Positions 21,771-34,244 are shown, counted from the first letter of the stretch. The stretch is DNA of 64,000 nt from Heliocidaris erythrogramma (GCA_025617745.1 CM046858.1:39043850-39107849), one strand, 5' to 3'. The notes: generated from the letters alone by a model not told the origin. Numbers and translations: made by a program.

Positions 21771-21984
21771 AGAGCTGCCAACATTCAAAAATTCAAAAAT
21801 CAGGGAGATTTAGGGAAATTTTATTAGAAATCAGGGGGATGTCTATTAAATGCATACAACCTAATGGCAATAATTTGTCCATAATCAGGAAGATTGTTCG
21901 ATAGGAGACATTGAAACTGGTTAATAAGTGTCTAGATTTCAGGGAGTCTCCTGCAAAATCAGGGAGACTTGGCAGCCCTGCCCT
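21771..21984. mobile_element. family I element (GAGCTGCCAAC ends), short copy
   Basis: The left end GAGCTGCCAACATTC and right end ACTTGGCAGCCCTGC are inverted. The inner part repeats ATCAGGGAGA words (AATCAGGGAGATTTAG, AATCAGGGGGATG, AATCAGGGAGACTTG). It is related by its ends to the element at 57941. Confidence 0.6.
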
Positions 21985-23312
21985 TATCTACCTGTTTTCT
22001 TCATTTCTTTGTTTTGACTCTTCCTGATTCATTCCTTTTTGCTACTGTTGTGGGTGACAAGCAAAACAAATAGATGTAATTATCTTGTAACATGAGCTCA
22101 CAAAAACAACATCCCACATTTTCTCATCCTATAAACTATAAACAAAGGAAGAAACAAATGCATCCTTGTTTAATATTTGCTTCAGCGTAAGGTGTCACCT
22201 CAGTGACTCACAAAATACAACTGCAACTACAAGCATCTCTTTCTCTCTTATATTTCACAGTGGTGTGACGAAACCGCATGCATATTAAGGGTGGTCAAGA
22301 TGGTCACTAATCATAGGAAAAAAAGTGGTGAATGATACCTGCATAAAAGTTCAGCGACCTTCAAAAACTGGTTCTTATTGATCGAAGTTCACAACCAAAA
22401 GAGTTCTATCACCAGTCAAATAGCCAGATGAATGCTTTTCAAGGGACCCTTTAGAGCCCAAATTAGACCTGCAAGACCGTACATCTATTTGCAGTATACA
22501 CCAGGAATCAATACCGTAGACAAAAAGGGCAAATGTAGATGTATCAGCATCGGTCTTAAATAAAACAGATGATGTCTTTACAAAAATTAATCTCATTTGT
22601 CAATTAGTTCAGTTGATGAAGGAAGAGGTGATCTGTGTACCTTTTAAGACCAAATGTAACATGTATTTTGTTTCACATTTTTGTTCCAATACTTGTACCC
22701 TATGACAAAGCATTTCATTCACAACTCTTTACCAAGGGGGAGTAAATGCCTTTCAGGATACCTGATAGCAAAGATTGTCATAGCATGGTTAAAGACATAT
22801 AAGCGGTTATTTCGCTTATAATTTCAGTTATTTTCCTGATTTAACAGGGTTTTATCAATCACTGTACATCACTTCTACAACTGACAGGTTTTACATAATG
22901 TGCACACCCTATACCAACTTCAGAGGAACTGCCCTGTGAAAAAAAAGTCACTAGGTATCAAAATTTATCATAAATCCTGCTTCCGAATGATAACACCACG
23001 ATTCGCTGGCGCATACAAGTTCCACGTGGGACACAAGTTTCGCTGCGTGCGAGATTCGTACACACATCAATAGGAAATCCCACCGAGTCCTGTGTATAAT
23101 ATGGTGCAATGCACTTGGAAACTGCTGAGTATGTCTTTACAATAGGCTTTGCAATAGAGTATGATGAATGTCACGCAAATGCAGAACGATTGCGGTGACA
23201 GAGGTTTATCTCAGTCCAAGCTATAAAACACTCCTCATCAGGAGCAGAATATTGAAAAATGCCTCACTTTTCCCTGACACCAATAAATAACCCCTTGCAT
23301 GATTCACTTTAC
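21985..23312. other. non-coding stretch
   Basis: No convincing exon or repeat. An approximately 22-nt minus candidate near 22220 is too small to support. Confidence 0.35.
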
Positions 23313-23381
23313 ACCAAACAGCTCTAACCATGTTCCCAAGTGCATCATTCAAATGAAATGTATCTTTATTATTCACTTTCT
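23313..23381 (-). CDS. candidate 69-nt internal exon
   Basis: A strong acceptor (CTTATGACATTGCAG) opens a frame of 22 codons, KVNNKDTFHLNDALGNMVRA then VW. The donor GGT|GTAAAG is weak, and the frame continues further downstream to 23221, so the 3' edge is uncertain. It is on the same strand as the other left-hand exons. The family is unknown. Confidence 0.3.
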
Positions 23382-23770
23382 CTGCAATGTCATAAGAGAA
23401 GATCACGCGATGTACCTATTGGAGGCGTAAAACAGCCAGAAATGTCATAAATCTGGATTTCTTCTACCCAGGATTCCTTTGACACAAGTCTGATCCCAAG
23501 GTCTCTCATCATTTTTGAACATGTGATTAACATGTGCATGAAGCATGATCACTGCGATTAGATGTACCGGGTATACATAATCATATTCATAATTTTTTTT
23601 TTAAAAAAATAAAATAATATGTTTATATTTATAATGCACATAAAAAGCATTCACTTCTCTAGGCGCTGTAGATTTTTTTTTTAATGTAAGAAGTACATCA
23701 TCCCCAACAAGTGTTTCTCTCTGGTGCAGCTTTCGTTTAGAGAATGAAATACAAAACGAGTGATTTCTGG

Positions 23771-23908
23771 GGAGTGTTTCATCAAGCGTTTTGTCAGTGA
23801 ATTTTATCGACAATTGTTATAAGCTACTGAAATCCTTGCATCCGATTGGCTGAGAGCAAACTTGTCAGTAAAACTCACTGACAAGTCACTTGATGAAACG
23901 CTTCCCTG
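23771..23908. mobile_element. family A element, subtype 1
   Basis: Ends GGGGAGTGTTTCATCAAGCG and ACTTGATGAAACGCTTCCC surround the family core with GATTGGCTGAGAGC. Confidence 0.85.
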
Positions 23909-24460
23909 GTTGACACTCAACAAACACACACACAGAAAAAAATAGAATACATTAGTGGTTAGCTGTTTTAGTGAAACTTGTTTACGATCACTGCTCAAGG
24001 GAATCAGAATATAAGTTTTCTTTTAATATACCCAGGATGTTTGGTACGGGTTCATTTCATACAGGATGCGTATAGTATATAACACAAATAACCTGGAAAG
24101 TGATTAAAGGGGAAAACTGACATCGAATTTACTCCAGTCAGTCATATCAATCAAACATACGGGAGCCAAGAAGGGGAAACTAGTGTCCTAATTTCAAAAT
24201 ATCCAAGAGATAAATTTATCAACAAGATAAACAGGTCATCAAATCTGTCTTAATGGACAACTCAGTCTGAAAATAGAATTTAATTTCACACCCCATGAGG
24301 CTAATTACAGGAAAACTGTTTCAAAATGGACAGATTAGTACTGTTTCCATGACTCTTGTGCATTGTGGTTTGATCTGTTTTGAGGCAATACATTTCCAGA
24401 CAGATTATATGATTGAATGAGGCAAATGTGGTCAACGTGGTGGATATTATAGGGACATAC

Positions 24461-24503
24461 TACTGACCCTAATTTTGCATGACTAATGTCCACAGACATC
24501 AGT
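24461..24503 (-). CDS. candidate 43-nt internal exon
   Basis: The acceptor is one of the best in the window (a T/C run ending CTCTCCTGTAG), and the donor is GTA|GTATGT. One frame (one base plus LMSVDISHAKLGSV) is open, and it stays open for 55 codons if unspliced. No partner exon is securely phased. Confidence 0.3.
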
Positions 24504-24734
24504 CTACAGGAGAGAAAAAAAACAACGTAATGTTTAAAAACTTTCCTTAGAATATAAGGGGGCAGAAACTGAGTTAATGTAGAATTATATCAACCAACAG
24601 ATTTCATTCCAATCATCTTTAAATCACGCGTCACATGATAAATGTAATCTAATTTTTCCTTCCATTTTTCACATTTTTGGTAGAGAGAGAGAGGAAGTCT
24701 GGTGTTTAGTTGGCTTTCAAGAGGAAGCCCTATA

Positions 24735-25046
24735 TTTTTAATAAAGGCAAAAAATGAGAGAAACAGATCAGTGAAAAGTTTGAGGGAAATCCAATAAAAA
24801 GATAAGAAAGTTATGAAATCTGTAAAATCTATCAAATACAAATTGGCAATGCTGTGGTTCCTTTTTCTTGATTGTTGATCAAAAAAGGAATAGATCACCT
24901 TCATACAGGGGGGGGGGGGGTTGGTTAAATATAGATGTGTATTGGTTAAATATAGATGCATGTATAATTAACTTTTCTTAGTGCAGAGCAAATGCGAGAG
25001 GTGATCTCAAATAGCATGTTGTAATTTGTGTTTGATCGATTTCATA
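24735..25046. mobile_element. family J element, decayed copy with poly(G)
   Basis: The left arm carries AGAAACAGATCAGTGAAAAG, GATAAGAAAGTTATGAAAT and AATTGGCAATG, matching the J family. A G run lies at 24908-24920. The right arm is shortened (AATTTGTGTTTGATCGATTT). A C run of about 21 follows at 25111-25131. Confidence 0.6.
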
Positions 25047-25187
25047 AGGGAAGAATCTTTAGCTCACGAGCACGGGTGAGTGCATGTTTCTCATAGTAGG
25101 ATGTCACAAACCCCCCCCCCCCCCCCCCCCCTCCACCGTACCAGTATATTGGTGAACTGTGGTGTAAAGGTGAATACTGCTTGCTAG

Positions 25188-25227
25188 AATGAGTCAAGAC
25201 AGAGGGGCTGATCTATGTAACACACAG
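25188..25227 (+). CDS. candidate first coding exon of a nested plus-strand gene
   Basis: After an acceptor-like TTGCTAG, the ATG at 25189 opens 13 codons (MSQDRGADLCNTQ) to a strong donor (CAG|GTAAGC), leaving phase 0. It is phase-compatible with the exon at 29350-29384. It is too short to stand alone; support comes only from the four-exon chain. Confidence 0.25.
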
Positions 25228-26139
25228 GTAAGCCAGGGAGGATCAGACACACACCTGACTCATAAGACACTCATCCTTCTTCAAACAGCTAGGGTGTTGG
25301 GACTAATCTTCAAGCACCATATACAGGTAACAGGAAAATCCTGTTGAAGCAAACTCTTTGGTTGAGTTCTGGGGAAAGGTGAAAACAAAACTGTAACGTT
25401 TCTCATTCCTTTGAAGTTTTATGCCAGTTTGGAAGAACATCAGAGTAGAAATGTCCGCTGAATAGATTTGATCTTCAAATGCCCTCATATTCAAAATATG
25501 ACGAGAAGTGTTTGGGCTGAACATTCATCATGCCACATATATGTGTGCAGTCCCATATACCCATTTCTGTGTGGAGTGGATGTGCTTTTCTGCGAGATTC
25601 AGTCAATTTCTTATTTTGATGATTCCAAACCCTCACAGTAAGCAACAATTCTTATTGAGACATGGTCAGCCTTTCGCAACTGCTTTAAGACAGTATGTTC
25701 ACAATCTAATCGCATGTCCACAACTTCCAGACAGTATGTGCAACAGGGAATGCCTTGTCCAAGACTAGCTGGAAGTCCTTAACGAAGGAAAGAGGAGGGG
25801 ATAAGGAGGGACGGCATAAATTTAGACCGAGTTTGACAGTCTGTTATAAAAGAAAGGAAATTTGTTTAGTTGTCTAATTACAGCAGGGTTTCCCCCACTC
25901 ATTATCTTGGCATCCTGCTAATTAGTGAGCCCAACTTGATTTTTAACTGACTGCTACTGGCTAACTATGTAGCCATGCATATAGACCTACATTATATAAT
26001 CTATAGCTACTCATGTACATGTAGGTGTATACAGGCCTATATAGAGCCCAAGCAGAGTTTGACAACTCATTAGGGCATTCTTGAAAAGCATTGTGGGCCA
26101 TCCTGTAATGAACTAACGTTATAGCTTTTCAGGTAGTCA

Positions 26140-26228
26140 TCTGTTGAGACTTGAGAGCTACAAGGGCATTATCTCTTGTCATAATACAAAGAGTTAATGC
26201 CCTTCTGGTTCCCAGTGGATAATCTGTT
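26140..26228. repeat. hairpin family G, copy 2
   Basis: Arms GAGCTACAAGGGCATTATCT and AGTTAATGCCCTTCTGGTTC are inverted, with about 20 bp between them. Confidence 0.75.
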
Positions 26229-26285
26229 ACTGGGGTAGATGTGCTATGACTGTGCCTTATGAATACATGTAGCCAAAGTTGATAT

Positions 26286-26368
26286 ATCGTCTGTTGAGCG
26301 CTAGAAGGGCTTTGACTCTATGTAAAGTTGAGCTAATGCCCCTCTGACTCTCAGCAGGCGATGCAGTT
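26286..26368. repeat. hairpin family G, copy 3
   Basis: Arms GAGCGCTAGAAGGGCTTTGA and GCTAATGCCCCTCTGACTCT are inverted. The copy lies only about 60 bp from copy 2, in the same orientation. Confidence 0.75.
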
Positions 26369-26555
26369 TGTCAACATATCAAAACCTAAATGAATTATTG
26401 TTCCTTTTGGAAACATGCTTGAAATATGACTGTAATTATCTGTTTAATTATTAGCAAGTACCTAAGAGTAAGACTTTGACCTTTTGGGATATTCTGTTGG
26501 GATATTCTGTTGGGATATTCTCTGGAGAATATTACAGATGTATGCATAAACAAGG

Positions 26556-26731
26556 TACAGTGAAACCTGTATACAAAGACCGCTCAAGGGAGACAAGAAA
26601 AGTGGTCTTTATGAACAGGTTGCTTTGATACACATTTCAATGAGAAACATTTTCAATGGAAACAAAAGTTGTGGTCTTTATAGACAGGTGGTCTTTCTAT
26701 ACAGGTGGTCGCTAGAGCAGGTTTGACTGTA
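26556..26731. mobile_element. family B MITE (TACAGTGAAACCTG ends), copy 1
   Basis: It starts TACAGTGAAACCTG and ends CAGGTTTGACTGTA. Internal GGTCTTTATGAACAGGT and CTTTCTATACAGGTGGTC words are themselves derivatives of the end. TA at both outer edges and this terminus fit Tc1/mariner/pogo-type elements; that is inference from general knowledge. Other copies are at 35901 and 49075. Confidence 0.8.
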
Positions 26732-28004
26732 TATGAAAAACATCAGTTTGACTTGACCACAACACTTGAATTTGACTCTCTGAGAAGGACATCTGATGCA
26801 AACCAGGATTTCAACATGCTTCAAGGACTTTTTTTTAAAGAAAGTAGTCACATCTGGCTTTTAACAAGGAATGATGTAAAAAATGCCTCAAGCTTATGGG
26901 TTTCCGGTTATTTAAAACCATTGAACAACGGATGGCTCACAAAAATAAGGAAGCAAAAAATAAGGTCAGAATAAATTCAGCGAAGTTGAGTTAATGATAT
27001 CCATCAGAAATATAACTGAAGTAGGCTCTGAAATATGGGTGATAAAACCCCAGTACTGGCTTGTTTTGATCAAGATTTGTTCTGTCCTTGTCCCTGACCA
27101 ACTGTTTAGTGACCAGATTCATTATCAATATACCTGTAGGCTTATTTCTGCAGAATGTCATCCGGCTTAATCGCTTAAGGTCAAAGTTATTCCAACCAAG
27201 CTGTACCAGAAATGTGTCTGAATGAAAAATCTGGTTATCTTTCTATAACATGAAGAGAAGTTGTTTTGATATTAATTGTTTGGTAAGGTAGCTTCCGTCT
27301 AGGAAATGGATTTCCCAGAGGAAACTTTTGTTCATGGAAAAGGGTTTGTATAATGTTACATTTCTGGAATTGTAATTTTTGTACATAAGTATAGTTTCTG
27401 TATAATCTATTATCCTTAGAGGGGAAGTCCAACCTGGCATCAGGCTTTTGTTTCGTCCGTCGATAACGGTGTTAAAGCTTCATAATTTCTTATCCTTTAT
27501 CTGATTTTCCTCAAATTTTGGATGACCCTTTTATTTTCATTTTCTGCTTTTATTAAAGCCACATTGATGCCAGAGTAGGCTACCCCTTCACTTATATGCA
27601 ATGAGGGTGATAGGACATATGCTCTGGCAATAACAGACCTGTAAACTAATATTATGCATACTTCTTGAACAAAAGCTTCTCCTGACCACTCAAAAAAGCT
27701 TGCCCAAGGTTTGCCCGACATTTCAACAACTAATGTGTGCAAAACGGATTCCATCCTAGTCCTACAACAGAAATAAGTTCTGTAAGTGGGAGCATTCCTG
27801 GCTCCATGCAGCTCCATACATCAGTGGCTATATAAGTCAGTAGAAACCTTCAAAGTCAAACTCTGGGATGCAATCCAAAGGAGCAGCATAAAACAAGTCC
27901 CTCCATGCAATTGTAAAGTAATGGGACTTAACTCCAAAATGTTTTAAATAGATTACTGCCACACACACTCTCAGACTATTGGTCAACAATATCCCATTTC
28001 CAGA
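26732..28004. other. intron-like stretch with a partial family J copy
   Basis: Bases about 27425-27575 carry J-type words (GAGGGGAAGTCCAACCTGGC, CTTATCCTTTATCTGATTTTC, TTTCTGCTTTTATTAAAG). The two 65-codon minus frames near 27235 overlap each other and lack splice support. Confidence 0.45.
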
Positions 28005-28162
28005 TCAGGGCCTTGTTTCATGAAACTTGTTATCAATAACAAGTTACAATAACTGTTATATGCTACTGAAATCTGAATCTGATTGGCTGAGGGCAAATTT
28101 GCCATAGAAATGGGGCAGTTCTCATAGATAACAGATAACAAGTTTTATGAAACAGGGCCCTG
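28005..28162. mobile_element. family A element, subtype 2 (GGGCC...GTTTCAT ends)
   Basis: Ends TTGTTTCATGAAACTTGTTA and TAACAAGTTTTATGAAACAG bracket a core with GATTGGCTGAGGGC. It is a near-complete hairpin. Confidence 0.85.
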
Positions 28163-28338
28163 GACCAGGAACAGAACAGCCACAGGGACAGATAAATCTC
28201 TTATCTTGCCTGTAATCAAAAGGACTCACTGAAGATCAAAGGAACCTACATCAGTCTTTCAGGGCCTGCCCATGGGAAGATCGTGAGAGTATCTAATCAT
28301 GCAAGCTGTCTAAACAAAAACATCTTTAATCCACTTAC

Positions 28339-28390
28339 TGAAGAACAATGAAAGTAACTTCTCCCCAATTGCTCAAGTGAACTTCATTTT
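28339..28390 (-). CDS. candidate 52-nt internal exon
   Basis: The acceptor GTATGTAGTCAG and strong donor TCA|GTAAGTGG leave one open frame, NEVHLSNWGEVTFIVL. It is phase-compatible with 28940-28974 upstream (junction codon GAA, Glu). Beta-strand-like composition; the family is unknown. Confidence 0.35.
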
Positions 28391-28571
28391 CTGACTACAT
28401 ACTTGCCTGAAAAGCTGAAATATGCATATTTTTAATGAACAATACTGGTATTCAGTAAAACAAAGCAGTTACATGTATAATTTATGTTTGGAATCATTAC
28501 ATAATTTTCATACTGATCTGGTCTACAAAACATGGCATTTATTTTCATTATGGGGGGGGGGGGAGGACCTA

Positions 28572-28728
28572 CCAGGCCCTGTTTCATAAAACTTGTCATC
28601 AATGACAAGTTGCAATAACTGTTATAAGCTACTGAAATCCTTGCATCTGATTGGCTGAGAGCAAATTTGTCAGTAAAAATCACAGACAAGACACTTGATG
28701 ACCCCTCCTCCCCCCCCCCCCCCCCCCC
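28572..28728. mobile_element. family A element (chimeric ends) with terminal poly(C)
   Basis: A subtype-2 left end (GGCCCTGTTTCATAAAACTTG) is joined through the core to a subtype-1 right end (GACAAGACACTTGATGA). A C run of about 19 follows at 28710-28728. It is the mirror image of the copy at 246-397. A G run also precedes it (28554-28563). Confidence 0.8.
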
Positions 28729-28939
28729 ATACAGGCTTGGGTGCACTGATTAGAATATAATGGTCCTCTTGCACCTCTCTTCCAAAACAATGCTTTAGTT
28801 TATTGTTCATATGGAAGACACAACCCTTTGTTCATACCTTGGCATGTACTTTGGACCAAATCACAGGCCTGGAAGAAGATTTAGTGCTCATGGGTTGGGC
28901 AAATGGCATACATCCTTGATGTAATGTAAATGCACTTAC

Positions 28940-28974
28940 CCATAATTCTTATTTTTCTGAGTGCTTCATGCAAT
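28940..28974 (-). CDS. candidate 35-nt internal exon
   Basis: A strong donor (TGG|GTAAGTGC) closes a short open frame LHEALRKIRIM. The acceptor (GAGGAG) is poor. A better acceptor slightly upstream (CCTTTTACAG) would introduce stops. It is kept only because the phase joins 28339-28390. Confidence 0.2.
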
Positions 28975-29349
28975 CTCCTCAGCATTCACATAGCCACTGT
29001 AAAAGGTCTCATGTTTATAACATTCATATGATTTATGACAGACTGGTGGAAACATATGTAGGACCAGAGAAGCTCATCCACTACAGCCAAAAGCCTAACT
29101 TCCTTGGAGTCCTCAAAAGTTTTATTCACTTTCAGCAAAAAATGGTATTGACAGATTTCATTCATGTGGAGAATGTCATTTTCAGGGGAAATCTATTCAA
29201 ATTTTCATATATTTTTTTACTGATGCATACCACATTCACCTGCTCATACTATATAAGCCTATCATGTCTGCTTTTGATTCGGCAATAACCCGAGACTTCT
29301 AAAAATAAGTTTCTGAAATTGGGACAATGCCAGAATAAGTCCCTTTCAG

Positions 29350-29384
29350 TCCTCCACTAATGAAATAATGTCTGGTGAAAATGA
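29350..29384 (+). CDS. candidate second exon of the nested plus-strand gene
   Basis: A strong acceptor (AAGTCCCTTTCAG) and donor TGA|GTGAGT bound 35 bases open in only one frame (SSTNEIMSGEN), phase 0 in and two bases out. It fits both 25188-25227 and 30238-30413. Confidence 0.3.
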
Positions 29385-30237
29385 GTGAGTAATGCTGTAT
29401 TTTATACTGTGCAGCAACAGGCCTTGTATGGGGTTCCATTCAGACTCCAAGGGCAATGCAGGATGATTTATTAGCAGGATGATTTGCAGTGTTCACAGTG
29501 ATAAAATTGCCAATGTACTTGTACTTTGCCTGGATTTTTGTACATGGATTTGCTTTGTTGTAAAGACTCAGAGCACTCCCAGAAGTGAACAAAGCCTTTG
29601 CCACTACCTCAGGACTACCTGAAGTGCTTTCTGGTACATTCACACCATAAAAAGATTGTTCTTTAATAAAGATGATGCTACTAGTCTTACTTTATTTCAC
29701 CAAGTGTGAATGTATCCATGGCGCATAATGCTGGAAGGTTGCTGCTGTTACTCATAGGAATTCATGTTGCAACATTACCAAGCCCCTAGACTTTTTTAAT
29801 TTACAACCCCTGTCTGGGACCATTAGGTTTGGGTGCTCACAGCTGTTACCTCATTGCAAGGATCTAGGTATTATTAATGAAAGAAAATTGATATAAAGAA
29901 GCAAACTAGTCTACGCGTTACATACTCTTGTTCTCTCCTCCCTAATCCGTCTTCTCAAAATGTAGGATATGCAGTTAGAACACAGCAACTGGTACAAAAG
30001 TCAACTGTAAATATGAATATGGATTCAGAATTATCCTAGAGAATTGATGCATAGTAAAGAGAGTTTTGTCAAAATGTTGTATTAATTATTACCACTGATA
30101 CAATCTGCATGTAGCTTGAAAGACTACATGTCATAAGAGTTTGCTGTCACAATGCTGAATGAATACCTAGCCGATGTTCAAATTCTTTTACAAAAATTCT
30201 ACCACTGACTTTTTCGTCAAAGATTTTCAAAACCAAG

Positions 30238-30413
30238 TATGAAAGTCATAGAAAATTTCAAAGCAGTATTAACAAATCTTGTACCCCCAGGTCATGTTGA
30301 GAATAGCCACTGTTTTTTAGATTATCCCCAAGCTCAAGAATTTCTCATTAGACAGGGGGCATATCCATTACAGGACTTGGAAGTAGGACAAACTGTGCAG
30401 ACATTTATGGCAG
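30238..30413 (+). CDS. main exon of the nested plus-strand gene
   Basis: This is 176 bases with 58 open codons between a modest acceptor (TTCAAAACCAAG) and a strong donor (GGCAG|GTAAGC). It begins MKVIENFKAVLTNLVPPGHV and ends in LEVGQTVQTFMA. The segment looks like a compact alpha/beta protein, with no Cys pairs and no membrane segment. I do not recognise it. It ends with one base, which pairs with the two-base start of 32654-32736. The gene would lie inside an intron of the opposite-strand gene. Confidence 0.4.
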
Positions 30414-31104
30414 GTAAGCAGAAGGCGCCTACCCATTAGACCCAGCAATATTGAGCTTGAGATATCTGACCAATCAACGCTTCTCGAGAAAATAGTCAGT
30501 TTGAAGCTTCTTGTCTGCATTGGCCCAAGTCGAGCAATTCCCAATTGCTTGAGGAATTGACTTAAGCATGAGCATGAAAGTCATAGCCTGAGTATGTCTC
30601 AATTAACTGGCAAATTAGCCTGCTAATTGGCTAATTAAAGTGGGCTATTTCACAAACAAGGGCTAGTTTGCTTGGGATAATTAATCAAGCTAAAATCCAA
30701 AGAGTATTGATGAAACTACACACTATTTAGGCCTAACATCTTCACTGCAAATTACATTACATTTCGAGCTCGTTGTGATCAGGCTAGTTTCTCAGGATAA
30801 AGAATAAGAATAAGGGGACTACGTTGGAAACTCAGGCTAATGAAAACAGCCTCCACAGACAGACAGAGGTACTCTTGCCTAGTAGTACCTCCTTGGACAG
30901 ACAGGTCATGAAGGAGAAGGGGGAAGGTGTAGGGGGGAGGAGAGGGGAAGGAAAGGGTAATGAAAGCAGACAGACTTTGACACTCCCTATGTTTACAATT
31001 CACACCTGGTTACAACTGTCCCATGGCCAAGTCTCTTCCACACAAGCATCAAAACTCAAAGACTATTGCAAGACTTTCAAGTTTCAAGATAATCTGTCAT
31101 GAAT

Positions 31105-32640
31105 TCTTAAAGTGGTCATTTAAAAAAAAAGAGTAAAAATAGAATACAATGAAATACATGTAACAAATTGCAGTGATTGCAACAAAAAAAAAAAAAAAAC
31201 CTAAATAACTATCTTATAGAAATGAATTTGATATAAATTTACAAAGTAAAGAGGTCTGTCTGCAGGGACTCCAAAAATATTCATACTTTTATAGTTATTT
31301 TCAGCAAATTTTCAAGAATGTGTGCACATTTTGCTGCTCCAGCCAAACTGCATTGATACTTCACATGATCAACAAAACACACACAATGAGAATATCCTTT
31401 AAACCATATCTTCATAATATAGTTTTTCATTCCTAGAATTTGAAATGGTATTCAATATATTGAATTAACTGGTGCAAATGGTTCCTTCTTCTCTCATCCT
31501 GGTCACCCAATAGATAAGAAAAAAACTGTAACCTTGCCAGACCTAACTAGATGCTATGGTAACAGGGGAAGTCAACAGAGATGAACCTGTAAAAGGATAC
31601 ATTTTTGGCCAAGCTAGAGTTCTGACCAAGCTGAAGTGCTGACCACATCTATGCTATTTGTAATATAGATAGTTGTAAAAGTCAATGGACTCCAAAATGA
31701 TATCCAAAACAAGCATTTGCTAGATCATGCAAGCACATGAAAAGTTTACAATACAAATGTGGTTGTTAACTTGTACATAACTGGTAATGCCTGAATTTTA
31801 GATGAAATCATGAAATCACTGAAATATTTCTAAAACCATGGTATTTTGGGTACCTTACCTAAAAACACATTAAACGCAAGCTTTGTAACATAAAATTCAG
31901 ACTACACTCCCTCTGGACTATTCGTAAGTGATTTAATAATATATCTGGCCTATTACCATCAGTATTAAAGAAATTTAGAGTAGGAATATTGCCATAGCAG
32001 CCTTCCCAAATAAAGGCCCAAATGATTCAGTTTTTAGCAACAAGATAACTTGCATCATGTATACACCACTATGATGAGGCCTCAAAGAGATAAATTGAAT
32101 TTAGGATGCACCTAATGTCATTTTAGAAGAGTCCTATATTCCCTTTCTCACTTTGATAGGACGATACAGGAGATGATAAAACTCTAAATACTAATGACTC
32201 AGATCTGGATCTACGGAGGGGGAGGGAGGGGGGGGGGGGGTGGTTGCTGCAAGTGTTTAGGTGAAGTTTGTATTCGATTATGGGGAATAGGTTATAAACC
32301 TATTGTCCTACTTATTAATATTTCATTGTTTTCCCATGAGTAAAAGCTTCAATCTTCAGGCTGTTAACATTAACTTTTTTCAGGCAGATTTATTTATTTG
32401 AGATTGTTTTCAGTTTGTAACGACTAACAATTTCAAAAGGTTTCAATTTCTCATATTCTGTGTCTTTCAAAAACTCACAAACCCAGAATGATGGCAAAAC
32501 CAATGGTCAGTTCCTTGTTGTTGTTTTTTTTCTCAATCTTAAAAAGCTTCAATTTCTCATACGTTTCTGTATCTTCCAAAACTAACATACATATAAATAA
32601 CAGTCAATCTTTCCTATTCTTTTTCTCTGACATTTCTGTT
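31105..32640. other. intron-like stretch with poly(A) and poly(G)
   Basis: An A run lies near 31182-31199 and a G run at about 32226-32240. A minus exon candidate at about 32138-32170 has three open frames and is uninformative. Nothing else was seen. Confidence 0.35.
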
Positions 32641-32653
32641 GTTTTTCTTACAG

Positions 32654-32736
32654 AAGACAGGCTTAGAATGGAGTCCAACTGGCGAATGGAACTGGATCAA
32701 ACCGACGGTAATCCGTTTGACGGATTCGTTCCCTAA
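32654..32736 (+). CDS. terminal exon of the nested plus-strand gene
   Basis: A superb acceptor (TTGTTTTTCTTACAG) starts the exon. Entering with two bases (matching 30238-30413) gives EDRLRMESNWRMELDQTDGN then PFDGFVP and TAA at 32734. Entering in phase 0 instead gives a 37-codon frame (KTGLEWSPTGEWNWIKPTVI...) ending at TGA 32765-32767. Both look plausible, so the frame rests on the upstream phase. AATAAA occurs near 32908. The product is unknown. Confidence 0.45.
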
Positions 32737-33237
32737 CAAGGCAACGATCAGGTTTCTTCCCAAGTGACGGTGAAAATTGCATTTTCCTGATTTTCCTTTT
32801 CCCTTTTCTGTGTCATGTTCAGTGCGAAAGGAAATCCTGCATTCGAGCATATCAGGATGCCCCCACAAAACCTCACTGCTGATAATACTACGGAGCATAC
32901 ATACAAATAAATGATATACAAAACAAAAGGATATGTTGTAATACAAAATCAGAAAGTTGTTGTCACGCACATCAAATCTGAAATTTGTTGAGGAAGTATA
33001 TAATTACATCAACAGTCGACCACAGACGTTTCCTGATTCTTTGCATTATCATATTTTCTGGAATTATTTACTGCAAAATACTTCCTTTTATGGCCTGTCC
33101 TAATAGCTTTATGGGACCTCAAAACAGAGCATCAATATGTACATGTACTTGTTGGGATTGTGGAACAAACATTATGTTCCCCTAAAGCATTGATAATGCA
33201 ACTGTTTGAGAAATGTTCTTGCCAAATTAGAACATAT

Positions 33238-33314
33238 CATCTGTTTGGAGCCAGAAGGGCGTTAAAATTTCCAAGATTTGTACAGAGTTAATGCCCTTCT
33301 GGCCCCAAATAGGC
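33238..33314. repeat. hairpin family G, copy 4
   Basis: Arms GGAGCCAGAAGGGCGTTAAA and AGTTAATGCCCTTCTGGCCC are inverted, with about 22 bp between them. Confidence 0.8.
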
Positions 33315-34244
33315 AATATCATCTTTGATGAGAGCAAGAGGAGAAAGCATTAACTCCAGATTATTTGCGTTGAAGTTTAGCTGGCTCGAATTAGACATCT
33401 TCTGAACGATATCTTTCACTTGACATCTTGCAGGGGCATTTGCAGGAAGGATCTCTTCTCAACTTCTAGAATTTTTTTGTTGTTCATGGACCTAGTTTTC
33501 ACAATAATAGGTATGAACACAGCCATTGTGAAACTAAGACTGATTTCCCCGAAGATTAATGATCCGATACTGAATAAACAGAATGTTTATCATGGCTGCT
33601 TGTCTGATTAAGTCATAAAAATCTGCATGTAATTAGTTTCATCTCATTCACAATTTCACAGGAACATCCGCATATATCCTACTGAACAGTATCCTGGTAA
33701 TATAATACAATGGACTAACGACATCCTTCTTCCAAAAATCTGTACAAGGTGAAGTTCTGTACAAATAAAACTATGAATAGAAATGGAAGCAGTATTGTTT
33801 TTAAAATAAAGTAAAGAAACAAATTCTGCTGAAGCAATTAATATAAGGAAAGAATCTTGAACTAATACTTAAACAGGTTCCAATACAAAAGAGCGGAATA
33901 GATGTTTAAATAAATGACTGACTACATGGATATATGCATTATGACCCTATTATACAGCCATGGAAAAAAGTATTACTAGACCAAATATGGTTACTGATAG
34001 TGTTATTCTTGTGGTAAGAATGAAATAAAATATCACAATAGCAAGGTACAATTGCTGGAATTTGTTATTCATTCAAGAAAATAGAAAAACAACTCATTTT
34101 TGTTAGTTTGTGTGCATATTCAGTATTCAGGTATTATTCATTTATAGTATCCTTATTACAGATGCTTGGTCTAATAATTTTTTCCATGGCTGTATAATCA
34201 TGTATTTAACAAGAAACTGGGAATATAAACCATGATAAACTCAC
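33315..34244. other. non-coding stretch downstream of the first exon of gene 1
   Basis: An inverted pair, ATTATACAGCCATGGAAAA (33950) and TTTTCCATGGCTGTATAAT (34180), brackets about 240 bp. It is probably another MITE with ends close to ATACAGCCATGGAAAAA. No coding exon was seen. Confidence 0.5.

Noticed and set aside
28165..28228. Minus frame SPFDYRQDKRFICPCGCSVP after a good acceptor
   Set aside because: It runs into a family A element and lacks a usable donor, so the exon cannot be bounded.
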